Assembly: GCA_017853785.1 (NCBI GenBank)
Contig: JAFMIX010000006.1
Span: 1 to 21,694 of the forward strand
Direction of reading: 5' to 3'
Origin: Verrucomicrobiales bacterium
GTDB taxonomy: Bacteria > Verrucomicrobiota > Verrucomicrobiia > Limisphaerales > JAFMIX01
DNA length: 21,694 nucleotides
In this document: one piece after another, positions 1-7,298 of the stretch
Layout: each line of letters opens with the position of its first letter
Numbering within the stretch: the stretch's first letter is position 1
Position numbers and translations under genes: made by a program
Notes under the pieces: model-generated
The model's input: only the letters and a program-made list of their open reading frames with translations
Database searches by the model: none
What the model was told of the DNA's origin: nothing

Positions 1-55
1 GTTCGTTGACCACGCGGTTGGTTGCCGGCGGCAGCACCGGCGCAAAGTTGGTGGC
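1..55. repeat. 55-bp direct repeat, copy A (Ig-repeat boundary)
   Basis: These 55 bases are identical to 1843-1897, and the identity stops at base 56. The match may continue to the left beyond the window. It encodes the start of an Ig/cadherin-like repeat (TNFAPVLPPATNRVVNE) in the giant secreted protein. Identity at the DNA level, including silent positions, points to a recent internal duplication or gene conversion. Confidence 0.9.
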
Positions 56-3000
56 ACCGACGGTCACGACGAAAGTGTTGGTGTCGCTGCGGGGTGGTAC
101 GCCGTTGTCGGTCACGATCACGGTCACAGGATAGTTGGACCGCGCCTGCGCGGAGGAGGGGGTCCAAGTCAAGACGCCGGTGTTTGACGCCAGCGTCAGC
201 CCTGCGGGCGCGCCGGCCCCCAAGCTGAACTGCAGCGTGTTGGTCGGGAAGTCGGGGTCGGTGGCGGTGTTGGTGCGCGTGAAGGTGGTGTTTTCGAGGA
301 CGATCAGATCCGCGTTGGTGGCGAGGGCGGGGCCGGTGTTCACTTCGCTGACGACCACGGTGTAGGAGTTGGTGGCGAACAGGGGCGGGAGGCCGTGGTC
401 GGCCACGATGGTGGTCAGCGTGTTGGTGCCCGGGCCTTGGTTCTCGGCGGGGGTCCAAGAGATCACGCCATTGGTGTCAATGGTCGCACCCGCCGGCGGG
501 TTCACCAGCGTGTAGGTGAGGGCGGAGGTGTTGGCCTGCACGGTGACGACCCGGCGGAGATCGAGATTGGGTTTGCCGGCGTAAGGTGTGGCGGCCCCGC
601 CGGTCCAGATTTCCATGCGGGGATTGGTGAAGGCGGGGCTGGCAGTGCCAAGCGCCACCCAGTTCGTGCCGTCCTCGGAATATGATCCGGCCACGACGCT
701 TGTGGCCGGATCCCGCTCGAAGCGCATCCAGATGTTGGTGGTCGTGGTAGGGGTGTTGGAGATGATGGTGAAGACGCCATTGATCTCGGAGGTGAGGGCG
801 GCCCGCTTACCGCCCAAGCCGGAGTTGAACAACAGCCCGAGCTGCAAATAGTTGTTGTCGTTTTGATACAAGCCGAAATGGGCTTGGTGCGTGTTCGCGG
901 TCGGGGCGAAAGTGAATTCCACCTGCAGGCTCAACCAGTCGGCCGGCAGGCTGCGGAACAGGGCGTTCCGCGAGGTATTCTGCCCGACATATTGGTCGCC
1001 TAATTCGCAGGGAATCCGCAGCACGCCGGGGCGGGCGGTCTGATCGTAGGAGACCACGGCGCCGAGATTCGTGTCGGTGATCTCGGTGTCGCGCGGCGTG
1101 TTGTTGGGGTTGGTCGCGATGAAGCTCCAGCCATCGGCCAGCAATGCGGTGCGGTCCGGATAGGTGAAGTCGATGGTGTTGGTGGTGCGCAAGTTGATCA
1201 ACGGCCAACCTGCGGCAATGTCCAAATCGGTGGCGGTGTTCGTGAGGTGGAACAGCACCATTTCACTGATGGTCAGATTGGTGCTGGCGGGCAGCACCGG
1301 CGGGCTGTTCGTCGCCACGACGATGGTGAAGCGATTCGTCGCACTAAAGCTGGTCGCGTTGACCGCCGCCGGGCTGGTGTCGGAGACGATGGTTTGGAAG
1401 ATGTTCGTGCGCGGCGTGACTCCAGCGACGGGCGTCCAGGTGATGATGCCCGCCGCATCGATGCTCGCCCCGACCGGAGCGTCAACCAACGTGTAAGTCA
1501 GCGGGTTCGCCGGCACGTCGGCGTCGGCGGCGGTGTTGGTGACCAGCACCGGGCTCAAATCATACACCGCGCGGTCCGCTTGTCCCGGGAGCATCGGTGC
1601 GATGTTCCATTCGTTCACCGTCACCGTGAAGCTGTTCGTGGCGGCCAGGGGCGGCACGCCGTCATCCGTCACGATGGTGGTGAACACATTTGTGCCCGGG
1701 CCTTGATCTTCGGCGGGAGTCCAAGAGATCACGCCATTGGTATCTATGCTCGCGCCGGCGGGCGGATTCACCAGCGTGTAGAAAAGGGTCTCATATGGCA
1801 CGCCGCTGTCGGTCGCGCTGTTCGTCACGGTCAAGGTTGTAAGTTCGTTGACCACGCGGTTGGTTGCCGGCGGCAGCACCGGCGCAAAGTTGGTGGCGAT
1901 GGCGACCCGCACCGACTGCGCGTTCGTGGTCACGGGCATATCGAATAACACCACGGTGCGGCCGCTGACGAGGCGGTTGGTGTAGGGCGCGGCGACGCCG
2001 TTGGTCAGCACGCCGAAGACGGACGGCACTCCGGTGACATCCACCTGGAGGGTCAACCCGTCGGCGGAAGTGACGGCGGATTCGAAGTTGCGCTTGCTGG
2101 TGGCGTGCAGCGGGAGACGGGAGACGTTGAAGCTGATCTGACTGGCGGTCTCGACGTAGTTCGAAATCATGGTGCGGTCGCGCAGCATGATGTATTTGGT
2201 CACGGTGCCCAAGGTATCCACCCAGATGTCCTTGCCGACGGAGTAATCAATGGCCCCGTCTTCGTTGGTGTAGGCGTGGAGGACGAGATTGAACCACTTG
2301 CCCTGCGCGATGGCGGCGTCCACGACGGTCTTTAGGTTGGCGGGCGGGAAGGGAGGGTGCTCGCGGGAATTAAAGCCTTTCAGGTAGGCAAAGTTCTGCG
2401 GGGAGGCGGCTTCGAGCTGGTTGATGTTGTAGCCGCGGGAAGCCAGAAAATATTCTGCGGCGACCACCTGCTCGTTGATGGTGCTGAAGCCGCACGGGAA
2501 GGCGAAGGAGATGATCTCGGTCTGCGTCGCCGGAGTGGCGGCGACGATCCTGGCAATGTTGGTCTCGAGCTGGTAGCGGAGGTTGGCTTCGTTCAATTCG
2601 TAACAGCGGTGATCCACCGTGTGTGAGCCCAGTTCCATGCCGTTGTAGTAGGCTTCCGTGGCCAGGGCGGGAATAGCCGTGCGGTTATCCAGCAGGAATG
2701 AGCCGCGCTGGCCGTTGGTGTAGAGTTGGGAATAGCAATTGAAGTAGGTGTCATCGGTCGAGACGGTCATGGCCCCGCGTTTGGCGCCTTTCCAGGTGGC
2801 GACCCCCGCCCGCGCGGCGGGGTTGACGATGAGGGTCACATTCACCACCGCCGAAGTGATGCCCGGGCTGCTTAACTGGAGCGCGGCCTGATAACGTCCG
2901 GCAGCGAGGCCTGCGGGATTGGCGCCGACACGACAGGTGCCCGGCGTGTCACCCGTGGCATCGAGGAAGTAGAGCCAGGTGGCGTTGCTGGAGGCGGACC

Positions 3001-3838
3001 AATTGACGGCGGCATCCTGGCTGCGGACGACGACGTGGACATCCTGAAGGTTGGTCAACGGTTGGCCGGCGACGGCGTTAAAGACGAGTTGCTGGGGCTG
3101 GATCACGAACTGCGGGGCCGGAGGCGTATTTTGGGTGATGATCTGCAGCCACTCCAGATCCACGTTGAGATAACTGCCGGAGGAATCGCTCGCAAATATG
3201 GCGAGGCGGGGACTGATTAGCGCCTGCCACGTCTGCCCGATGCTCACCCAGTTCGTCCCGTCGAGCGAATATAATCCGGTGACATTCCCAGTGTTCAGGT
3301 CGCGGTCCAATCCCAGGTATGTATTGGTGGCGGTGACGGGAACGAGGTTGGCCACTATGGGACGGCTGCCGAGTTCGCTGACCAGCAGCACCCGCTCGAT
3401 GCTGTTATAGCTGTGATTCACCCCCACATAATTGTCATCATCCTGATAGGCTCCGAACGCGAGTTGCTGGACGTTCTGCGTGGGAGTGAACGCGGCTTTC
3501 AGCCGCAGGCTGACCCAGTTCGAGGCCAGATTGCGGAACAGGGTATTGCTCGAGGTGTTGAGATTCTGATACAGGTCGCCCGGACTGGCCGGAATCCGCA
3601 GGACGCCGGGATGATTGGTTTGATTGTAGGAGGCATCGGGCGGGGTGACCCCGTTGGTGGTTTCAGTGTCACGCGCCACGCCCAGCACCGTGCGCGCCTT
3701 GAAATTCCAGCCGTCGGCCAGCAACGCGGCGCGGTTGGTGTAGCCGAACGTGATGGTGTTGGTGGTTAATTGCCCGAAAGCCCCGACCACCGGCGCCAGG
3801 AAAAAGCCTGCCAGCAGAAAATACCTTAAAACCCTCAT
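1..3838 (-). CDS. Giant secreted NodB-domain protein with ConA-like and Ig/cadherin-like repeats (partial, C-terminus beyond window)
   Basis: An open frame starts with ATG at 3838 and stays open for 1279 codons to the left edge. Residues 1-22 form a signal peptide (basic start, hydrophobic core, ending near VVGAFG). Domains read in order: a ConA-like/DUF1349-type sandwich (about 24-215, with GAYQDDDNYVGV and SLDGTNWVSIG); a BACON-like Ig domain (about 245-338); a NodB polysaccharide-deacetylase domain (about 345-560). NodB metal ligands appear intact: D362-D363 in TVSTDDTYF, H406 and H410 in GSHTVDH, and a later histidine in LVLHAY. Next come a beta-rich linker and Ig/cadherin-like (He_PIG-type) repeats starting near residues 651, 746, 845, 1169 and 1265. 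The third repeat is interrupted by a second ConA-like domain (about 885-1097). A secreted carbohydrate-binding and deacetylating matrix protein fits the cluster. The substrate is unknown, and the missing C-terminus could carry an anchor. A TTG two codons upstream is a less likely start. Confidence 0.9.
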   Translation of the reverse strand, partial: MRVLRYFLLAGFFLAPVVGAFGQLTTNTITFGYTNRAALLADGWNFKARTVLGVARDTETTNGVTPPDASYNQTNHPGVLRIPASPGDLYQNLNTSSNTLFRNLASNWVSLRLKAAFTPTQNVQQLAFGAYQDDDNYVGVNHSYNSIERVLLVSELGSRPIVANLVPVTATNTYLGLDRDLNTGNVTGLYSLDGTNWVSIGQTWQALISPRLAIFASDSSGSYLNVDLEWLQIITQNTPPAPQFVIQPQQLVFNAVAGQPLTNLQDVHVVVRSQDAAVNWSASSNATWLYFLDATGDTPGTCRVGANPAGLAAGRYQAALQLSSPGITSAVVNVTLIVNPAARAGVATWKGAKRGAMTVSTDDTYFNCYSQLYTNGQRGSFLLDNRTAIPALATEAYYNGMELGSHTVDHRCYELNEANLRYQLETNIARIVAATPATQTEIISFAFPCGFSTINEQVVAAEYFLASRGYNINQLEAASPQNFAYLKGFNSREHPPFPPANLKTVVDAAIAQGKWFNLVLHAYTNEDGAIDYSVGKDIWVDTLGTVTKYIMLRDRTMISNYVETASQISFNVSRLPLHATSKRNFESAVTSADGLTLQVDVTGVPSVFGVLTNGVAAPYTNRLVSGRTVVLFDMPVTTNAQSVRVAIATNFAPVLPPATNRVVNELTTLTVTNSATDSGVPYETLFYTLVNPPAGASIDTNGVISWTPAEDQGPGTNVFTTIVTDDGVPPLAATNSFTVTVNEWNIAPMLPGQADRAVYDLSPVLVTNTAADADVPANPLTYTLVDAPVGASIDAAGIITWTPVAGVTPRTNIFQTIVSDTSPAAVNATSFSATNRFTIVVATNSPPVLPASTNLTISEMVLFHLTNTATDLDIAAGWPLINLRTTNTIDFTYPDRTALLADGWSFIATNPNNTPRDTEITDTNLGAVVSYDQTARPGVLRIPCELGDQYVGQNTSRNALFRSLPADWLSLQVEFTFAPTANTHQAHFGLYQNDNNYLQLGLLFNSGLGGKRAALTSEINGVFTIISNTPTTTTNIWMRFERDPATSVVAGSYSEDGTNWVALGTASPAFTNPRMEIWTGGAATPYAGKPNLDLRRVVTVQANTSALTYTLVNPPAGATIDTNGVISWTPAENQGPGTNTLTTIVADHGLPPLFATNSYTVVVSEVNTGPALATNADLIVLENTTFTRTNTATDPDFPTNTLQFSLGAGAPAGLTLASNTGVLTWTPSSAQARSNYPVTVIVTDNGVPPRSDTNTFVVTVGATNFAPVLPPATNRVVNE
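1843..1897. repeat. 55-bp direct repeat, copy B (Ig-repeat boundary)
   Basis: This is the perfect partner of bases 1-55, in the same orientation and the same reading frame of the giant secreted protein. It marks the start of the first full Ig/cadherin-like repeat. A looser repeat of the same module links 427-512 with 1693-1778, covering the NPPAGAxIDTNGVISWTP core. Confidence 0.9.
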
Positions 3839-3843
3839 CGTCA

Positions 3844-3891
3844 AAAATAGTTGGCTTGCGGTTTGCGCCTTGCCGCCACCGCAAAATAGTT
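3844..3891. repeat. Short direct repeat in the gap before the giant secreted gene
   Basis: The 9-mer AAAATAGTT (plus strand) occurs at 3844-3852 and 3883-3891. The second copy touches the stop codon of the upstream acetyltransferase gene. This 52-bp gap shows no convincing sigma-70 or sigma-54 promoter and no terminator. The repeat could be an operator pair or chance. Confidence 0.3.
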
Positions 3892-4463
3892 CACTTGATT
3901 TCCCCGATTTTATCGGCCGCGCCGACCTCGAAAGCACGTCCGCATTCGCAAATCAGCCGCCCACCGGCAGCGGGTTTCAATTTTTCGCCGCAACGGCATA
4001 CCCAACCCACGAGCCGCGCCGGGTTGCCGCGCACAAGGGCATAATCCGGCACATTACGCGTAACCACCGCCCCGGCGCCGACCATCGCCCATTTGCCGAT
4101 GGTCAAACCGGGTAAAATCGTGCTGTTCGCGCCGACGGTGCAGCCCTCCTGCAGCACGGTTTGGGGAAACACCGGAGGCACCTTCCGGCTGCGGGGACGG
4201 CAATCATTGGTAAACGCCGCGCCCGGCCCGATAAAGACGTCGTTTTCCAGCCGCAGCCCGTCCCAGAGATACACCCCGCACTTGACCGTCACGCGGTCGC
4301 CCACGCGCACGCCGCCCTCGATGAAGGTGTGATCGCAGATGTTGCAATCCACGCCAACGACCGCCCCGGTGACGAGGTGGGCGAACGCCCAAATCCGCGT
4401 GCCCTTGCCGACCGTGACCCCGGGGTCAACGGCCGCCAATGGGTGTTGAAAAAACTCCCGCAT
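3891..4463 (-). CDS. Hexapeptide-repeat N-acetyltransferase (WlbB/WbpD-like) with C-terminal Cys4 knuckle
   Basis: This 190-residue protein belongs to the left-handed beta-helix acyltransferases, which move an acetyl group from acetyl-CoA to an amino group on a nucleotide sugar. Hexapeptide turns run from about residue 12 to 155 (VGKGTRIWAF, IGPGAAFTND, VGANSTILPG, VGAGAVVTRNVP), followed by the family signature VRGNPARLVGW. After the helix it carries CRCGEKL and, about 18 residues on, CECGRAF: four cysteines spaced like a zinc ribbon. This tail is seen in some dTDP- or UDP-amino-sugar acetyltransferases. ATG at 4463 is preferred because of a good Shine-Dalgarno at 4468-4473. It lies 65 bp after the 610-residue glycosyltransferase gene and is a second acetyltransferase besides the one at 18.1-18.6 kb, so the glycan may contain more than one acetamido sugar. 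The exact substrate is not readable. Confidence 0.9.
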   Translation of the reverse strand: MREFFQHPLAAVDPGVTVGKGTRIWAFAHLVTGAVVGVDCNICDHTFIEGGVRVGDRVTVKCGVYLWDGLRLENDVFIGPGAAFTNDCRPRSRKVPPVFPQTVLQEGCTVGANSTILPGLTIGKWAMVGAGAVVTRNVPDYALVRGNPARLVGWVCRCGEKLKPAAGGRLICECGRAFEVGAADKIGEIK

Positions 4464-4467
4464 AATA

Positions 4468-4473
4468 CCCCTC
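4468..4473 (-). promoter_or_regulatory. Ribosome binding site of the acetyltransferase at 3891-4463
   Basis: The minus strand reads GAGGGG four bases before the ATG at 4463. It is one of only two clear Shine-Dalgarno sequences in the cluster and fixes the start codon. Confidence 0.7.
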
Positions 4474-4528
4474 TATTATTCACATTAAAACGGCTCTAAG
4501 CAACGCCTTTTTTGGAAATCCGGCCGGC

Positions 4529-6361
4529 TCACAACACCACCGCCCGCGACCGAAAACCGCCCTTCAACCGGCGACTCCAAGCCGCCCCCAAGTGCGCCTT
4601 GGCCAAGGGCCGCAACCACGTCGCCTCCAAGAGACAGCCCGGGTGCGCCGCCAGCCGGCGATAGAGCAACCGCCGCGCCGTCGCGTTCCGACCCTGACGG
4701 ATGGCATCCCGGATGGCATCGAGCGTCCGATTGCTTTCGCCGCAGCCTTTGATCCGCTGGTTCAGTTGCTCCAGCATCTGGGCTGCCGCCGCGCCGGAGC
4801 TTTCATTTTGTTCTCCGGCGAGCCTATAAAGTTCCGTCCATAGCGCCAGAGTGACTTGCGGGTTCACGCCGGTGCGCCGCCAAGCTTCCGCAAACAACCG
4901 CTCCGCGAGCGCGCTCACTGTGGGCGGCGCGGACTTGGAAGCAAGACACTTCAGGAACCAATCGCACATCCCGGGCACAACGCCAAACGGTTTGAAATCC
5001 GGGGAGACCTGATGCCGGACCGGAATCAGCCGCTTGATCTCCTCCAACCGGGCCAGCCAGCCGGCGCCGCAATGCTGGGACCGGATGGTCTGTTGTAACT
5101 CCCGCCCGCTGGCAGCACGGGCCGCCGCGGCGCGGATCAGCCCCGTCACTTTTTGAACGTAGTCCGGCACATCCGTCCCCTGCGGACACGCAGCCAGCGA
5201 GAGACTGTCGCAGATGAACGGCGGCACTCCGGGCGCCAACACGCACGGCAGCCCCGCCTCGCCCGCCTCTAATAAAGCTGTCAATGAGCCGAGCGGAAAT
5301 CCTTCTATGTAGAGATCCGCCGCATTGCAAAACCGCGTCGTCTCCCGCTGATAGCCCACGGCCAGCACCCGGCCGTTGGTCGCCAGCTTGGCCGCCGCCC
5401 AATCGCCGATGTCGCGGGGGCCGACAGCCACCAGATACGTCCCCGGATTCGCCTGCAAAATTTCCCGGGCGGCCGCCACAAAATCCAAGCCCGGCATCGG
5501 CGCATATTTCGCCGGCGACCCGACGGTCAGCAACACAACGGCTTCATCTGGGATTCCCAGCGAGCGCCGCAAGGCTTTGCGTTCCGGCAGATCCGGCGCG
5601 TGGCCACCCGCTGCGACCAGCGGGATGGGCAAAATCTCGGAACCCGCCACGCCGCGATGTTGCTTCGTCCATAAATGACCGGACATCCGGATCTCCAGCA
5701 CCAGATCCGCGACGCTGCAGCCGACCCAGAACACATGGTCCGCGTGGTTCATGAACACCACCGGCGGCCCGCCCGCGACGCCGAACGCCACGGTCGCCGC
5801 CACTTCGTCCGGATGCGTGTGCAGCACCACGACGTCGGCATTTTCCCAGGCGTATTGCCGGAGCGCCGCCGCCCGCTCCATGGGTGGCGCGGCGGCATCA
5901 AGCACCACGCAACGACCGCCGGCTTGCTGAACGGCGGCTTCCAGATTGGCCGGGGTCTCGCTGCGCTGGTTGAGCAACAGGACATCGTGCGTCACCGTCG
6001 GGTCAAATTGGATCCAGCGGCGGCACAGGTTGGTGTGACCCAAGGTCGCGTAGGCCTCGGACATCACGTGCAGCCAGCGGGGCCGCCCGGCAGCAGCGGA
6101 CTTCCGGCTGGGCACGGGTAGTTGTTGCGCCGCGTGGAGGAGTTCGGCTTCCAATTCGGCGGAGCTGAGCTCGCCGAACCAGCCTTTGCCGGAAGCGGCC
6201 CAAGCCGCGACCGAACACCACTGCAACGCGACATCAAAATCGCGGGCCGCACTCCGACTGCGCGCTTCGGCAAGGCAGTGGGCGAAGAACGCCCGGCTCA
6301 CGTTGGCCGTCCGCCGCCAGACCGGATCGGGCGCGGAAAAATCTTTTTCGCTGAGGGTCAT
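4529..6361 (-). CDS. Large GT-B glycosyltransferase with helical N- and C-terminal extensions
   Basis: The protein has 610 residues, against about 350-400 for a typical GT4 enzyme. Residues 1-90 are helical and Ala-rich. About residues 95-255 look like the acceptor half, with HTHPDEVAATVAFG and VVFMNHADHVFWVG. About 275-410 form the donor-binding half: VVLLTVGSPAKYAP, TYLVAVGP, FCNAADLYIEGFPLGSLTALLEAGEAGLP and a PPFICDS segment. The glutamate in the ALLEAGEAG stretch sits where GT4-type enzymes bind the nucleotide sugar. About 460-610 is another helical region with no recognised domain. The layout resembles large cytoplasmic glycosyltransferases with TPR-like flanks. The start codon overlaps the stop of the upstream glycosyltransferase (ATGA at 6358-6361), indicating translational coupling. 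Donor and acceptor are unknown. Confidence 0.8.
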   Translation of the reverse strand: MTLSEKDFSAPDPVWRRTANVSRAFFAHCLAEARSRSAARDFDVALQWCSVAAWAASGKGWFGELSSAELEAELLHAAQQLPVPSRKSAAAGRPRWLHVMSEAYATLGHTNLCRRWIQFDPTVTHDVLLLNQRSETPANLEAAVQQAGGRCVVLDAAAPPMERAAALRQYAWENADVVVLHTHPDEVAATVAFGVAGGPPVVFMNHADHVFWVGCSVADLVLEIRMSGHLWTKQHRGVAGSEILPIPLVAAGGHAPDLPERKALRRSLGIPDEAVVLLTVGSPAKYAPMPGLDFVAAAREILQANPGTYLVAVGPRDIGDWAAAKLATNGRVLAVGYQRETTRFCNAADLYIEGFPLGSLTALLEAGEAGLPCVLAPGVPPFICDSLSLAACPQGTDVPDYVQKVTGLIRAAAARAASGRELQQTIRSQHCGAGWLARLEEIKRLIPVRHQVSPDFKPFGVVPGMCDWFLKCLASKSAPPTVSALAERLFAEAWRRTGVNPQVTLALWTELYRLAGEQNESSGAAAAQMLEQLNQRIKGCGESNRTLDAIRDAIRQGRNATARRLLYRRLAAHPGCLLEATWLRPLAKAHLGAAWSRRLKGGFRSRAVVL

Positions 6362-7185
6362 CGGGCCGGTTCAGATGTGGGGGCGGCGGGCAGGCGCCCG
6401 GAAGCCAGCAGTTCCTGATGCAAGATCGCCGGGTCGGACACGCGCTGGCCTGGGTGATGCCGCCGCAGGATCAGGTTTTTCATCCGCGCCAGATTCCACC
6501 GGAGCATCGGCCAACCCCATTTGGTGATGGTGGTGCAGGAGGTGACGACTGGCAATTGTGCCGCCCATTTGCGGCGCATATAGCCATAGGCTTTCCAAAA
6601 TTCCGCCGGCAGCAGGTTGTAGCCATTGGTGTTGTGAACGGCTAGGGCGGGGATGGAGTAGCACTTCATCCCGCGCTCCTGCGCCTGCAAACAGATGTCG
6701 GCGCCATACATGTGAAAGTGATCCAACTGCTCATCGAACCGCAGCCCGGAGGATTTCCGCAGGATCAAGACCACCTCATCCAACGTGGTCACTTCCGCGA
6801 CGCCCGCAAACGGCCCGCCCAAAATCTGCCGCGTAGCCCCGCAATAAACAAAACCAGCACCCGCGCCTGAAGGAGTGATTCCCCAAAGCCCCAACACGCC
6901 CCAGTTCGGATCGTGAGCGTCCAGCCAGGCGACGGTTGCCCGGAGCGCGGCCACCCAGCCGGCGGGAAAATAAACATCTTGATGCGCCAGCACCAGCAGG
7001 TCGGAATCCGCCGCGGTGATGCCGGCGTTGTAGGCGGTCGCCGCGCTGGCAAAACCGCGTTGGGCGATCACGGCCCGGGCGGTCGCGATGTCCGGCGAGC
7101 GCAGCACGCAGCTCTGCCAGATCGCGTCGTTGTTGACCGCGGCGATCAAAGACCAATTCAAACCGGATTCCAAGGTTGACCCCAT
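6358..7185 (-). CDS. GT2-type glycosyltransferase, StrF/PF13712-like
   Basis: From ATG at 7185 the product has 275 residues. It opens with the first strand of a GT-A fold (SLIAAVNND). Next come SAATAYNAGITAADSDLLVLAHQDVYFPAGW, where AHQDV stands in for the DXD-like metal site, then GVLGLWGI and DEQLDHFHMYGADICLQAQERG. This order matches the PF13712 'streptomycin biosynthesis StrF' glycosyltransferase group. The frame is open further upstream to a TTG at 7278, which would add 31 residues. Those residues are the translation of a repetitive intergenic element and precede the conserved fold, so 7185 is preferred, although no strong Shine-Dalgarno is visible at either start. It is coupled by a 4-bp overlap to the next glycosyltransferase. 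The sugar specificity is unknown. Confidence 0.82.
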   Translation of the reverse strand: MGSTLESGLNWSLIAAVNNDAIWQSCVLRSPDIATARAVIAQRGFASAATAYNAGITAADSDLLVLAHQDVYFPAGWVAALRATVAWLDAHDPNWGVLGLWGITPSGAGAGFVYCGATRQILGGPFAGVAEVTTLDEVVLILRKSSGLRFDEQLDHFHMYGADICLQAQERGMKCYSIPALAVHNTNGYNLLPAEFWKAYGYMRRKWAAQLPVVTSCTTITKWGWPMLRWNLARMKNLILRRHHPGQRVSDPAILHQELLASGRLPAAPTSEPAR

Positions 7186-7203
7186 AAGGTCTGGGAAAAT
7201 GAT

Positions 7204-7250
7204 GAAGGCCGAAGGCCGAAGGACGAATGAACGACGAAGTTCGAAATCAA
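7204..7250. repeat. Degenerate GAAGGCC-type short-unit repeat upstream of a glycosyltransferase
   Basis: On the plus strand GAAGGCC occurs twice in tandem (7204-7217), followed by the variants GAAGGAC and GAATGAAC and then CGAAGTTCGAAAT. Read on the minus strand it encodes FDFELRRSFVLRPSAFIIF ahead of the glycosyltransferase start. From memory, such sequences are widespread between genes in Verrucomicrobiota; that part is recollection, not something the window shows. Confidence 0.55.
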
Positions 7251-7298
7251 AAAACTTGCGCCGCTGACCGCCCCACAACCCGCAAGAGGGAGCTTTTG

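Noticed and set aside
1..3838. CRISPR-like or tandem array at the left end, suggested by recurrent GTGTTGGTG-type words.
   Set aside because: The words come from repeated Thr-Asn codons in the secreted protein. There are no regular spacers and the reading frame is unbroken.
4475..4503. Sigma-70-like TTGCTT-17 bp-AATAAT upstream of the acetyltransferase at 3891-4463.
   Set aside because: The -10 box ends directly at the Shine-Dalgarno, so a transcript from it would lack most of its ribosome binding site.
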